Positions 8,443 through 17,293 of a stretch of DNA of 64,000 bases are shown here, piece by piece. Location of the stretch: contig NZ_QZCF01000003.1 in assembly GCF_003591485.1 (NCBI RefSeq), forward strand, positions 372,001 to 436,000, in the 5' to 3' direction. Every line of letters begins with the position of its first letter. Within the stretch, counting starts at the first letter, position 1. Both the position numbers and the translations under genes were made by a program. The notes under the pieces are model-generated. The model saw only the letters and a program-made list of their open reading frames with translations. It did not search any database and was not told where the DNA came from. This DNA comes from Paenibacillus sp. 1011MAR3C5 (lineage in GTDB: Bacteria; Bacillota; Bacilli; Paenibacillales; Paenibacillaceae).

Positions 8443-8499
8443 AGCCAATAACCAAAACAATTCACGGTCATTGTAGACCAAAAGGAGAGCTATTGCAAT

Positions 8500-10128
8500 A
8501 TGTTCATCAAAAAAATTGAAATAAAAGACTGGATCGGCGTTAAGGAAAAGTCCTTTTCGCCTGGTAAAATCACGCGAATTTCGGGTGACTCCGGCGCCGG
8601 TAAGACTAGTATCATCGAGGCAATTGAAAAGATTTTCACCAACCGCAACCGCCGTACTGAGGTTGTGAGCCACGGTGCGGAAGAGTCGGAATTGCTTGCT
8701 GAGCTTGATGACGGGCTACAAGTTACGCGCAAGGTTCGGACTGAAAAAGCGGACTATTTGAAGGTGAAGCATGACAGCAAAGCGGTAGCCAGCACCGAAT
8801 CTTATCTTCGCAAAATGATCAACGGCGATATCTTCCGCCCCATTGAATTCATTCAGCAAGACGCTAAAAAGCAAACCGAAATCATACTAAACATGCTGCA
8901 AATTGGCTGGACAGTAGAGGATATTAAATCGTGGTTTGGTGAAATACCCGAAGCGGATTATCAACTGCACATCCTGCAAATTCTCAAGCAAATCGAGTCC
9001 GGGTACTATGCGGAGCGCGAAAGTATAAACCGGGAAATTAACTTGCTTAAAGCCAACATCGAGGGCATTAAACGGGCATTGCCGCCGAACTACGATGGTG
9101 AAAAGTGGGCATCCATTAACCTGCAGGGGCTTTACAAACGACTGTCGGATGCGGAGGAATCCAATAAGCGACTGGCAGAGGCGCAGGCATTAATTGATGG
9201 GCTATCGATGCGGGTCGATGACATCAAGCAACGGTCTGCGACAGTGGCAGAACAAAAGCGACTTGATTATTCACGCCAGCGCGACAACCTGGGCGCCGCC
9301 ATTCAAAGGTTAGAGGATAATGTCCAGCGTGAGCAGCTAACCATTGATGATGCGGATCGGCGCATTGCTGAGTCTAGCGCTAGACTTGACGCGGAACTTG
9401 AGCAGGCCATTGAGCGGCTACGTCTCCAGTACCAAGCGAAAAAGAACACCGAGCGTGAAAACATCAAGGCAGAAGCGGAGCAAAGCCGTGTATTCACGGC
9501 TGAATACAAAGAACAAATTGCAGGCAAGCAGGTTGAACTATCCAACCTGGGCGAGCTTGAAAAGCGTGATTTAGAGAAGATTTCAGACCATGAGTCAAAC
9601 CTTATCGCTGCTGAACAATCCAAGTCCGGCAATGCTGAGCAAGTCGTTGCGAATACGGTTTATGATGATCCCGAACCGCTTAAAGCCGATGCAGACGAAG
9701 CTGCAGGCATGAAAGAATACTTGCGGCAATGGGAGCAGATGAACGATATCATCCGTGAGAAACTGGCACCGAAGGAAGAACGCAGCGCGGAGCTGACAGC
9801 GAAAATCCAGACCGCTAGGGACTTGCCGAAGGAATTGCTTAAGACAGCGGCGCTGCCGGTAGAAGGGCTATCTGTTGATGATCAGGGCCGAATCCGCATT
9901 AATGGGACTCTAATAGACGGGCTGTCTGAGGGCGAAGCGTGGGAGTTCGCATTCAAGCTTGCTAAGGCGCAAGCTGGCGATCTGAAAGTCATCTGCATCG
10001 ACGGTTGGCAGAACCTTGGCAGCAGACAGCAGGAGATTATCGCGGCAGCTCAGACGGACGAGTATCAATATTTTGTTCTCGAAACAGTTGAAGGCGCGCC
10101 ATTGCAAATTGAATCGGTGGAGGTGTAA
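8500..10128 (+). CDS. SMC/Rad50-like AAA ATPase of the recombination module
   Basis: 542 aa. Walker A GDSGAGKTS at residues 29-37, long charged coiled coil about residues 190-420, then a C-terminal ATPase lobe with the Walker-B-like strand LKVICIDGWQNLG and a LSEGEAW signature-like motif. It resembles phage RecF/RecN/SbcC-type proteins. Its neighbours are RecT and an exonuclease, so it probably loads or regulates end processing during phage recombination (inference). AAAGGAGAG precedes the ATG. Confidence 0.85.
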   Translation: MFIKKIEIKDWIGVKEKSFSPGKITRISGDSGAGKTSIIEAIEKIFTNRNRRTEVVSHGAEESELLAELDDGLQVTRKVRTEKADYLKVKHDSKAVASTESYLRKMINGDIFRPIEFIQQDAKKQTEIILNMLQIGWTVEDIKSWFGEIPEADYQLHILQILKQIESGYYAERESINREINLLKANIEGIKRALPPNYDGEKWASINLQGLYKRLSDAEESNKRLAEAQALIDGLSMRVDDIKQRSATVAEQKRLDYSRQRDNLGAAIQRLEDNVQREQLTIDDADRRIAESSARLDAELEQAIERLRLQYQAKKNTERENIKAEAEQSRVFTAEYKEQIAGKQVELSNLGELEKRDLEKISDHESNLIAAEQSKSGNAEQVVANTVYDDPEPLKADADEAAGMKEYLRQWEQMNDIIREKLAPKEERSAELTAKIQTARDLPKELLKTAALPVEGLSVDDQGRIRINGTLIDGLSEGEAWEFAFKLAKAQAGDLKVICIDGWQNLGSRQQEIIAAAQTDEYQYFVLETVEGAPLQIESVEV

Positions 10129-10131
10129 ACG

Positions 10132-10863
10132 ATGGCGACCGAACAAATTATATCCTCACTGGAGGCGCTGTTGGAGGCAAAGCATGACGCTTTGCCATCC
10201 GGCTTCAACCCGACGCGGTTCGTTCAAAACTGCATCGCATACCTTCCCGAAATTCGAAACTGGGATCGATTCAACGCTGAAGACCTGGCGATTCAATTTT
10301 TCAAAGGTGCGGTACTTGGCTTGGATTTCTTGGCAAAGGAGTGCCATATCATTGCCGAAGGCAGCGGCGTCCGCTTTCAGACGGATTACAAGGGTGAAAT
10401 GAAGCTTGCCATGAAGCACAGCGTGCGCCCGCTGCTGACGATCTACGCCAAAAACGTCCGGGAGGGCGATTGTATCGAAGAGGCGGTCATTGAGGGGCGA
10501 CCGGTCATCAACTTTAATCCGCTCCCGTTTAATAACAGCTCAATTAGCGGAAGCTTCGCAGTAGCGCAGTATACGGACGGGGGCATGGTTTACGAGACCA
10601 TGAGCGCGGAAGAAATTGAAGCGGTACGGACCAACTACGGCAAGAACCCCGGCAGCGACACATGGGACAAGTCTAAGGGCGAAATGTACAAGCGGACTGT
10701 CCTGCGGCGCCTATGCAAAACGATTGAGATTGACTTTGACGCGGAGCAACGGCTTGCATTTGAAGCCGGTAGCGAGTTCGATTTCAGCAAGCAGCCGCGA
10801 CCACAACAACGCAGCCCATTTGAGGAAAAGGAGGTTGGGCCGGATGAAGTTGAGCAAGGATAA
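10132..10863 (+). CDS. recT: RecT-family single-strand annealing protein
   Basis: 243 aa with the RecT core: NPTRFVQNCIAYLPEI, FFKGAVLGLDFLAKECHIIA, YKGEMKLAMKHSVRPLLTIY, and SKGEMYKRTVLRRLCKTIE. The C-terminal ~30 residues are polar and acidic, as in other RecT proteins. It anneals complementary strands after 5' resection. It starts 3 nt after the ATPase gene and overlaps the exonuclease gene by 20 nt. Confidence 0.93.
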   Translation: MATEQIISSLEALLEAKHDALPSGFNPTRFVQNCIAYLPEIRNWDRFNAEDLAIQFFKGAVLGLDFLAKECHIIAEGSGVRFQTDYKGEMKLAMKHSVRPLLTIYAKNVREGDCIEEAVIEGRPVINFNPLPFNNSSISGSFAVAQYTDGGMVYETMSAEEIEAVRTNYGKNPGSDTWDKSKGEMYKRTVLRRLCKTIEIDFDAEQRLAFEAGSEFDFSKQPRPQQRSPFEEKEVGPDEVEQG

Positions 10864-11662
10864 CTATTTTAGCCTCGAATCGAATCGCTATTACATGTCT
10901 GTCAGCCAGTTTAAGGGATTCCTCGAAGCATACGGCGGCTGTGAAGCTCGGAGCATGGCAGAATTGTCCGGCGAATATGAGCGGCCCGGCAAGGCTGCAT
11001 TTGACGAGGGACATTATATCCACGCTTGGAACGAGGGTGCACTTGCCGACTACAAGGCAGAGCACCCCGAAATATACAGCAGCCAAGGGCCAACCAAAGG
11101 CCAACTTAAAGCCAATTACAAGCACCTGAACAAGATGATCGAAGCGCTAGAAACGGATGACCTCGTTATGAAGGTGCTCGCTGGTGACAAAGAGGTATTC
11201 ATGACCGGAGAATTGTTCGGTCTACCATGGAAAATCATGATTGATAGTCATCAACCCGTCATTGAGGATACCGGAGCGTTTGCGGACTTAAAGGCGTTGA
11301 AGTCACTCGAAGACAAGTTTTGGAACCGCGAGCAGCGAGTATACGAAAACGCCATCGACCATTACGGATATAACGTACAAGTTGCTGTTTACGCCGAAGT
11401 AGAAAAGCAAAATATGAACCGGAAAGACTGGGCAATCCCGCACATGGTCATCGTGACGAAACAGGACCCACCGGACAAGGAAATCATCTATTTTGACTAC
11501 GATGCGATAGAGTCAGGATTGCAGATCGTGCGGAATAATATTGATCGTGTTAAAGCGGTCAAATCGGGACAAGTGCCGCCGGAACGATGTGGGCGCTGCG
11601 ATTACTGCAGACAGACCAAAAAGGCTGTAATCAGGCATTATTGCGAGCTGGCTATCTACTAA
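10844..11662 (+). CDS. PD-(D/E)XK exonuclease (RecE-like partner of RecT)
   Basis: 272 aa; ATG at 10844 behind GGAGGTTGG. N-terminal VSQFKGFLEAYGGCEARSMA and FDEGHYIHAW resemble DUF3799/RecE-type nucleases. The active site is carried by ID-x(n)-GAFADLKALK. The end has a cysteine cluster (CGRCDYCRQ, then HYCEL) resembling the Fe-S cluster of AddB/Cas4-type nucleases. It should produce the 3' single strands that RecT anneals. It ends overlapping the next ATG by 1 nt. Confidence 0.86.
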   Translation: MKLSKDNYFSLESNRYYMSVSQFKGFLEAYGGCEARSMAELSGEYERPGKAAFDEGHYIHAWNEGALADYKAEHPEIYSSQGPTKGQLKANYKHLNKMIEALETDDLVMKVLAGDKEVFMTGELFGLPWKIMIDSHQPVIEDTGAFADLKALKSLEDKFWNREQRVYENAIDHYGYNVQVAVYAEVEKQNMNRKDWAIPHMVIVTKQDPPDKEIIYFDYDAIESGLQIVRNNIDRVKAVKSGQVPPERCGRCDYCRQTKKAVIRHYCELAIY

Positions 11663-12024
11663 TGGCAAATATCATACGAGACTTGTCTCGAGAATTTAAC
11701 CCTGCAGGTAAGCCAGCAAAACCCAAGCGCGTCAAGCCCACACAACGCCAAATGGGAGCTATTAGCGCCAAGGTGGACAGCGAACTAAAAGAACGATCTA
11801 AGGGAATCTGCGAGGTAAGGGTGCGTTGTAATGGCGCTCAGGCCGCCGAGAGAGCGCACACGATAGGACGTAAGCTCATAAGCCATAGGACGACCGTAAA
11901 CGATCTATTCCACGCCTGTAAAGCCTGCCATATATGGCTGGATGAAACGCCGGAGGGAATCCGCTTCAAGCGTCAGGTAAGGGAGATCGGCACAACAGCG
12001 TATGTCATGGAGCTATGGCGATGA
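11662..12024 (+). CDS. HNH-like zinc protein of the phage recombination region
   Basis: 120 aa. Basic N-terminus (KPAKPKRVKPTQRQ), then a Cys/His-rich stretch (GICEVRVRCNGA, ERAHTIGRKLISHR, LFHACKACHIWLDETPEG) compatible with an HNH-type fold. The ATG overlaps the previous stop (TAATG), so translation is probably coupled. Nuclease activity is inferred; a structural DNA-binding role is also possible. Confidence 0.6.
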   Translation: MANIIRDLSREFNPAGKPAKPKRVKPTQRQMGAISAKVDSELKERSKGICEVRVRCNGAQAAERAHTIGRKLISHRTTVNDLFHACKACHIWLDETPEGIRFKRQVREIGTTAYVMELWR

Positions 12025-12206
12025 TCGACAACGGCAAGCCATTAACACAGTCAGGAGTCAGTGAGCGCATATGGGAGCTTGCTGTCGAGGATTTGGACGC
12101 ATTTGAGAGGGAGGTGGAGCGCTATTACAGGCTCGCCTACCCTGGATTTACACCAGTCAAATATGACTTTGAGCGGCGCATAATTTGGCTGCGAGACGAC
12201 CGTTAG
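12021..12206 (+). CDS. Small phage protein, unknown (61 aa)
   Basis: ATG at 12021 overlaps the previous stop (ATGA) and has GGAG 8 nt upstream. It begins MIDNGKPLTQSGVSERIWEL, and is acidic and aromatic. No recognised domain. Confidence 0.6.
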   Translation: MIDNGKPLTQSGVSERIWELAVEDLDAFEREVERYYRLAYPGFTPVKYDFERRIIWLRDDR

Positions 12207-12218
12207 AAAGGAGCTAAT

Positions 12219-12920
12219 ATGGCAGAAAGAAGGATGTTTGCTAAGAGCATCATCGACAGTGACCTATTTTTGGACATGCCTTCATCAACGCAGAACTTAT
12301 ATTTCCACTTATCGATGCGAGCTGATGACGATGGATTTGTTAACTCGCCGTTGAAAATTTTGAGGATGGTTTCTTGCTCCAAGAATGACATGGACATGCT
12401 GATTTTCAAGAACTTTATTATCCCTTTTGACACTGGGATTTGCGTAATAAAGCACTGGCGAATCCATAATTACATCCGAAATGACCGCTATACCCCGACC
12501 ATTTACACAGAGGAAAAAAGCCAGTTATCACTTGATGAAAATAAGGGGTATACCACTGGTATACCAACCGTCATACCAGTGGGAGACGTAGGTAAGGTTA
12601 GGTTAGGTAAGGTTAGTCTAGTAGAGGATAGAAAAGATATAGGGCTGTCTGACGACAAGCCCAAACGCTCAAAATTCATCCCTCCAACACTGGAAGAGGT
12701 AACAGCCTATTGCGAAGAAAGGCAAAACAGTGTTGACCCACAAAAATGGATTGACCATTACACCTCTAATGGCTGGATGGTGGGGAGAACCAAGATGAAA
12801 GACTGGAAAGCAGCTGTCCGAACATGGGAGCGGAGCGAGTTTTCGAAAGGGGGAAGTAACCGTGCAGTCAATGGGGGAAATTCTCAAAACCCTAATGCCG
12901 GGGTTGACTTCGGCTTCTGA
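12219..12920 (+). CDS. DnaD-like phage replication initiator
   Basis: 233 aa. A winged-helix N-terminus (RMFAKSIIDSDLFLDMPSST, NLYFHLSMRADDDGFVN) is characteristic of phage replisome organisers. A repeat-rich linker follows at about residues 105-140, then a DnaB-loader-type tail (WIDHYTSNGWMVGRTKMKDW, WERSEF). It likely melts or marks the origin encoded within its own linker and recruits the loader next door. AAAGGAGC precedes the ATG, and it overlaps the loader gene by 59 nt. Confidence 0.85.
   Translation: MAERRMFAKSIIDSDLFLDMPSSTQNLYFHLSMRADDDGFVNSPLKILRMVSCSKNDMDMLIFKNFIIPFDTGICVIKHWRIHNYIRNDRYTPTIYTEEKSQLSLDENKGYTTGIPTVIPVGDVGKVRLGKVSLVEDRKDIGLSDDKPKRSKFIPPTLEEVTAYCEERQNSVDPQKWIDHYTSNGWMVGRTKMKDWKAAVRTWERSEFSKGGSNRAVNGGNSQNPNAGVDFGF
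12547..12616 (+). other. Candidate phage replication origin (iteron cluster)
   Basis: Inside the initiator gene: GGTATACC at 12547-12554 and again at 12558-12565 (11-bp period), an inverted ATACCAGT at 12573-12580, then GGTAAGGTTAG at 12591-12601 and 12606-12616 (15-bp period). Origins embedded in the initiator gene are known from lambda O and several Gram-positive phages; function here is inferred. Confidence 0.55.
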
Positions 12921-13680
12921 GGTTGGGAGATACATTTGCGAAGGCTGTGGAAATGAAACAGTCATCATCGATCAGCCGGTTATCGGCGGGCCGGACAAAG
13001 GCAAGCAGCTCCAGTATAAGCGTGGATGTGTCTGTTGGGATAATGAGCAGGCGCGAGAGGCAAAACGAGAGCAGCGAGCCTATCAGGTGCAGCAGATGGT
13101 CGGAAAATATAGCACGGTTAACCCAGACTTGGAGGCAGCGACGTTTGAAAGCTTTATGGCCAGCACCCCGAACTTACACCGTGCTCTCACTGCTGCTAGG
13201 GAGTACGCCGATTCGTTTGATCTATCGCAGCCTATGAATCTACTATTTGCTGGGATGTACGGTTTGGGCAAGTCTCACCTGTCCTACTCGATCTGTAAGG
13301 AGTTGCGGTTTAAAGGATATATAGCGGTGTTTGTCTCGGTTCCGAAGCTACTGACGGTCATCAAAAGCACATACCAACGCAATAGCGATTTTACAGAGGC
13401 TGAATTATTGGATGTGTTGTCTAAGGTTGACTTGTTAGCGCTGGACGACATTGGAGCTGAGAGGGCAAAGCGTGAGGACGACGGCGAGAGTTGGGCGACG
13501 GAAAAGCTGTTTGAAATCATCGACGGTCGAAGCGGCCGGCACACAATCTATACGACTAACCTTACATCCGACGAATTGCCCCGAAAAGTCGGGCAACGGA
13601 ATTTCTCGCGAATGATGATGAATACCAAACCCGTCAAATTTGAGGGAGTCGACTATCGGATAAATAATAAACGATTTTAA
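12862..13680 (+). CDS. DnaC-like helicase loader ATPase
   Basis: 272 aa. Zinc-binding cysteines at 26, 29, 56 and 58, Walker A GMYGLGKS at 131-138, Walker B LLALDDIG with D195/D196, and the end RNFSRMMMNTKPVKFEG. It is an AAA+ loader that delivers the replicative helicase to the phage origin. GTG at 12862 has a GGGGGA site 7 nt upstream. It directly follows the initiator. Confidence 0.9.
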   Translation: MQSMGEILKTLMPGLTSASEVGRYICEGCGNETVIIDQPVIGGPDKGKQLQYKRGCVCWDNEQAREAKREQRAYQVQQMVGKYSTVNPDLEAATFESFMASTPNLHRALTAAREYADSFDLSQPMNLLFAGMYGLGKSHLSYSICKELRFKGYIAVFVSVPKLLTVIKSTYQRNSDFTEAELLDVLSKVDLLALDDIGAERAKREDDGESWATEKLFEIIDGRSGRHTIYTTNLTSDELPRKVGQRNFSRMMMNTKPVKFEGVDYRINNKRF

Positions 13681-13692
13681 CGGAGGTGCAGC

Positions 13693-13815
13693 ATGGACTT
13701 GAATGACATGACTGAGGATCAACTAGCGGATCTCATAATGGACGAGCAGCAATCCCATGACACTCGTTACGCTGCAGCGGTGGAATTGGAGGATCGGCGA
13801 TATGGCGGGGAATAG
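13693..13815 (+). CDS. Small acidic phage protein, unknown (40 aa)
   Basis: ATG with CGGAGGTG upstream. Begins MDLNDMTEDQLADLIMDEQQ; an amphipathic helix-pair layout. It overlaps the next gene by 14 nt. No family recognised. Confidence 0.55.
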   Translation: MDLNDMTEDQLADLIMDEQQSHDTRYAAAVELEDRRYGGE

Positions 13816-14089
13816 ATATTACTACGAAACGACACAAGAAGTCCTCGAAAGCTACGAATGGTTATTTAAAGAGCATTTGACTGCTATGGACAGGATGGCC
13901 CGATCCATGCGGAATGAATTACAAGCTTTGAGGATGACGGACAAGGATATTAAACCTATCTTGCAACAATTTTTTGCGGAAGTATGGGAGCAAGTGGCAC
14001 GGACGGAAGAACAAAAAATACAACGCGAACGGAAGGTGAAATCAGGATGCGGTTTATCGGCATTGACCCAAGCACAAAAACAGGCGTAG
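13802..14089 (+). CDS. Phage protein, unknown (95 aa)
   Basis: ATG at 13802 with GGAGGATC upstream. Begins MAGNRYYYETTQEVLESYEW, mostly helical and charged, no known domain. It overlaps the resolvase gene by 43 nt, so translation is linked. Confidence 0.65.
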   Translation: MAGNRYYYETTQEVLESYEWLFKEHLTAMDRMARSMRNELQALRMTDKDIKPILQQFFAEVWEQVARTEEQKIQRERKVKSGCGLSALTQAQKQA

Positions 14090-14574
14090 CAATCTTGGAT
14101 AGGGACGGGAACCTGATTGATAGCATGGAGATTACGGCGAAAGGAAAGGACCCAGGGCGCATGCTGGAGATAATCGAGGACACTCTCTCGGAAGTCCAGC
14201 CAAATGATATCGTGGCAATCGAAGGGTTTGCCTATGGTGCCAAAGGCAGCGCTGTGAGCATCCAATATGGACTTGGGTGGGGCATACGAACTGGATTATA
14301 CAGCGCAGGCGTGCGCTATATGGATGTATCACCCGGAACACTCAAAAAGTATGCATCCGGCAAGGGGAACACGAAGAAAGACGAGCTCGCGGTACACATT
14401 TACAAGCGGTGGAACTTTGAACACCCATCTGACAACGTCAGAGATGCCTATGTGCTGGCTCAGATCGCTCGAGGCATTGTATGTCCAGACGAACGCGCGG
14501 CATTCCAGAATGAGGCGCTGGAGAAGTTGAAGAGCGGAATAGACTGGTCCGTGCCAGTTGTAAGGAGGGCGTAG
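14047..14574 (+). CDS. RuvC-like Holliday junction resolvase
   Basis: 175 aa. Starts MRFIGIDPSTKTGVAILDRD with catalytic D7, E59 (IVAIEGFAYG) and the late acidic pair D129/D133 (DNVRDAYVLAQ), the RNase-H-fold arrangement of RuvC resolvases. It should resolve branched DNA before packaging. AAGGTG lies about 10 nt upstream of the ATG at 14047. Confidence 0.88.
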   Translation: MRFIGIDPSTKTGVAILDRDGNLIDSMEITAKGKDPGRMLEIIEDTLSEVQPNDIVAIEGFAYGAKGSAVSIQYGLGWGIRTGLYSAGVRYMDVSPGTLKKYASGKGNTKKDELAVHIYKRWNFEHPSDNVRDAYVLAQIARGIVCPDERAAFQNEALEKLKSGIDWSVPVVRRA

Positions 14575-14576
14575 CG

Positions 14577-14903
14577 ATGGCATTTCCGATGAAAGTATGG
14601 CGTTTAACACCCGATCAAGTTGCAGCGTACAAACTCGGTCAGGATCTTGGCGATCCCCACGAAATTAAAATGGTGAAAACCGCCATCGAACGATCGAGAG
14701 AAGACGCTGAGAAATTGAGAGCTCGGCAGCAGAGGTCAATCAAACGACGGATGGAAGGCAAGGTACAGTTAACAAAACCTTTATATGACATAGAGGTGGC
14801 GGCTGGCCTTGATGATGCTGAAATAGCCGAGAAATATGGGCTACAACGAAGTACGATGTACCATTACAAATCGCTCTGGCGTAAGGCGGCAAGAGTGAGA
14901 TAA
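14577..14903 (+). CDS. Phage DNA-binding-like protein with C-terminal HTH
   Basis: 108 aa. Lysine/arginine-rich helix at residues 35-60, then LDDAEIAEKYGLQRSTMYHY, a plausible helix-turn-helix. AAGGAGGG precedes the ATG. Likely a regulator or replication accessory; no family assigned. Confidence 0.65.
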   Translation: MAFPMKVWRLTPDQVAAYKLGQDLGDPHEIKMVKTAIERSREDAEKLRARQQRSIKRRMEGKVQLTKPLYDIEVAAGLDDAEIAEKYGLQRSTMYHYKSLWRKAARVR

Positions 14904-15038
14904 CCAGATAGTCAGTCTGGTTGGCGGGACTCTGCGCGCTATGAATAGAACATACATTCTTGTTTCGGAATAAGAGATTAGAAGAGTCAGCATAACTACT
15001 AGGGCAAAGGCCAGAAAGGGAGATAGGAGGTTTAACGA

Positions 15039-15569
15039 TTGAAAAATAAATATGAGATTCGTGGAGATGTGACAGCTATTTTCATAGATAGTCCAAAGTA
15101 CGGAAGACATGAAACGCTTATTAGTACAACCAAATTGGAAAGAGCAAAAGAGTTTCCTGGTAGTTGGTATGTGAACTGGAACAATGATACTAAAGCGTTT
15201 TATGTTAACGGTCAAATAACTATTGGAAAAAGTAAACAAAAAACGATTTCGCTTCACAGATGGATAACAAACTCGCCAAAAGAGATGTATGTCGATCACA
15301 TAAATCATGACGTTTTAGATAACGTCGATTCAAACCTAAGAATAGTCACAAATGGCGAAAATCAACAAAACCGATTAGGAGCTCAAAGAAATAGTTCTTC
15401 TGGTATAAGGGGTGTGCATTGGCATAATGCCTCTAAAAAGTGGCAAGTGCAAATAAAAATAAACAAAAAGAAGAAAACAATTGGGTATTACAGTGATCTG
15501 AAAGAAGCAGAAAAAGCAGCCATTGACGCAAGAAAAATATACATGCCTTTTTCAAATGCTGCGTTTTAA
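15039..15569 (+). CDS. Free-standing HNH endonuclease with AP2 domain
   Basis: 176 aa. The HNH core is VDHINHDVLDNVDSNLRIVT followed by NQQNR. The C-terminal half is AP2-like (GIRGVHWHNASKKWQVQI, TIGYYSDLKEAEKAA). Such proteins are mobile homing-type nucleases. The gene is clearly more AT-rich than its neighbours and is flanked by non-coding gaps of 135 and 57 bp, which fits recent insertion. TTG start behind AGGAGGT. Confidence 0.88.
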   Translation: MKNKYEIRGDVTAIFIDSPKYGRHETLISTTKLERAKEFPGSWYVNWNNDTKAFYVNGQITIGKSKQKTISLHRWITNSPKEMYVDHINHDVLDNVDSNLRIVTNGENQQNRLGAQRNSSSGIRGVHWHNASKKWQVQIKINKKKKTIGYYSDLKEAEKAAIDARKIYMPFSNAAF

Positions 15570-15626
15570 TTTGGGGGCCGTATAGGGTCTGGGTCTAAAT
15601 CAGAGGGGAGAGATACAAAGATAGAT

Positions 15627-16370
15627 ATGTTAAATCAGATCATCAATGGAGACTGTCTGCAGGTCATGCCGGAAATCGCTTCTGAATCAATCGACATGAT
15701 ATTTTGTGATCTCCCATACGGCACAACACGCAGCGAATGGGATGTAATCATTCCTTTCGACCACCTGTGGCAGCAATATGAGAGGCTAATCAAACCAAAT
15801 GGCGCTATAGTCCTTTTTGCCAAAGCTCCTTTCGATAAAATGCTTTGGGCTAGCAATCCAAAACTCTATCGTTATGACTGGGTATGGGAGAAAAACAAAG
15901 CAACCGGCCATCTTAATGCGAATCATATGCCATTGCAGGCGCACGAATATTTACTTGTCTTCTACAAGCGACCGCCTATATATAACCCGCAAATCACAAC
16001 AGGGCATAAGCCTATGAACGCTGCTACAAACAATCATAAGTCGACTGCTTACGGGGATGGTGTTCCCTGGTCCAATGACGCTGGTTCAACCGTCAGGCAG
16101 CCCCGTAGCGTTCTTTACTTCCCAGCAGTCAATAACGATGACCCGGACAGAATACACGTCAACCAAAAGCCGGTTCCGCTCTGCGAGTACATGGTCAAAA
16201 CTTACACTAACGAAGGGGACACGGTGCTTGACAACTGCTCAGGTTCAGCGTCGATTCCTCTAGCTTCGGCAAATACGAATCGTAACTTTATTGCAATCGA
16301 AAAGGACCGGGAGATACATGAGAAGTCGGTCAATCGAATTGAGAATAGGCAATTGATACTCAATATTTGA
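15627..16370 (+). CDS. Phage DNA methyltransferase (N6-adenine/N4-cytosine, beta class)
   Basis: 247 aa. The catalytic motif is DLPYG at residues 28-32 (usually DPPY). The AdoMet-binding motif near residue 205 reads VLDNCSGSASIPLA instead of the common D-x-F-x-GSG-TT form. Motif order (catalytic before AdoMet) is beta class. No restriction partner is adjacent, so it probably protects phage DNA from host restriction (inference). Target unknown. Confidence 0.9.
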   Translation: MLNQIINGDCLQVMPEIASESIDMIFCDLPYGTTRSEWDVIIPFDHLWQQYERLIKPNGAIVLFAKAPFDKMLWASNPKLYRYDWVWEKNKATGHLNANHMPLQAHEYLLVFYKRPPIYNPQITTGHKPMNAATNNHKSTAYGDGVPWSNDAGSTVRQPRSVLYFPAVNNDDPDRIHVNQKPVPLCEYMVKTYTNEGDTVLDNCSGSASIPLASANTNRNFIAIEKDREIHEKSVNRIENRQLILNI

Positions 16371-16385
16371 GGGGAGAGAAGAAGG

Positions 16386-16910
16386 ATGAATAACGAAAGT
16401 AACCTCATACAGCAACATATCAAGACGATGAAAGAGGCGTTGTCATCGGCTACACCGGGTCCATGGGTAGATACTGAAGACGCCGTTAGAGTGGGCTTTG
16501 ATAAGGAGTGTAGTTGGATTTGCCAAATGTATGATCATGACTCTGAATCAGGCGAAGAAATTGAGTACGAGAATATGAAAGCTAATGTACACCTAATCTC
16601 AAACTCTCCCACATGGCTCCAGCAGTCTATCGAAATGTTGGAGCAGCAGCAGAGGGAGATAGCCGACAAGGATAGGGAGATTGAGCGGTTGTGTCGGATT
16701 GAGTTTCCTCGGCAGCCCCAAAAACAAGGCGGATGGACGATTAACCCAGATTATTTAGAGCTTGTGCGAACCGAAATTGAAAATTGTTATCCGGCTGATG
16801 AAGTTCCAGATTATGAACCATCGTGGGAACAGACAGAAATGGTGTTGCTGGCAATTGAAAGGATCAGGGCGCTATCCCACAAGGAGGTATCTACGGATGT
16901 CCAAGAATAA
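16386..16910 (+). CDS. ead/Ea22-like phage protein
   Basis: 174 aa. The N-terminal MKEALSSATPGPW motif recurs in ead/Ea22-like accessory proteins of many phages. A coiled coil follows at about 80-105 (QQSIEMLEQQQREIADKDRE). Function unknown. GGGGAGAGAAGG precedes the ATG. Confidence 0.6.
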   Translation: MNNESNLIQQHIKTMKEALSSATPGPWVDTEDAVRVGFDKECSWICQMYDHDSESGEEIEYENMKANVHLISNSPTWLQQSIEMLEQQQREIADKDREIERLCRIEFPRQPQKQGGWTINPDYLELVRTEIENCYPADEVPDYEPSWEQTEMVLLAIERIRALSHKEVSTDVQE

Positions 16911-17103
16911 AGCCCACGCATCAAACGGTAAACAATGGGTTTATACGCAAAAGGGATGCGAGCATTATGACAGGACCTATAAAGGCGACTACATTCGTAG
17001 GACACCTGGACAGCCGGTGCCGGAATATCACCGTAAGTCATGTCCGGCACTATGGACTGAGCAAGGCTGGGTAGAGGAAGGGGATGTCCAAGATGATAAA
17101 TAA
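16897..17103 (+). CDS. Small phage protein, unknown (68 aa)
   Basis: ATG at 16897 with AAGGAGGT upstream. Begins MSKNKAHASNGKQWVYTQKG; contains a lone CEHYDRTYKGD motif. It overlaps both neighbours. No family recognised. Confidence 0.6.
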   Translation: MSKNKAHASNGKQWVYTQKGCEHYDRTYKGDYIRRTPGQPVPEYHRKSCPALWTEQGWVEEGDVQDDK

Positions 17104-17293
17104 GCAACACATCTACAACACAAAATGCATCGTCTGTGACGCTCAGGTTTACGATTACGAGCCGCAAATGTGCTGCGATGGCCGAGAATGTGGGTGCATG
17201 GGTAAACCCCTTGAACCGCCATTATGTTCGACTGAGTGCGAAGAGAAAGTGTTCGGCAAGTATGTTGGGGTAAAGGAGGAAACAGAACAATGA
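17084..17293 (+). CDS. Zinc-binding small protein (69 aa)
   Basis: Nine cysteines in pairs (CIVCDAQ, CCDGRECGC, LCSTECEEK) suggest a treble-clef or ribbon fold. It overlaps the preceding gene by 20 nt and the following gene by 4. Function unknown. Confidence 0.65.
   Translation: MSKMINKQHIYNTKCIVCDAQVYDYEPQMCCDGRECGCMGKPLEPPLCSTECEEKVFGKYVGVKEETEQ

Noticed and set aside
14948-14959. GAACATACATTC as a third LexA box
   Set aside because: One base off the GAAC-N4-GTTC rule and no promoter seen around it.
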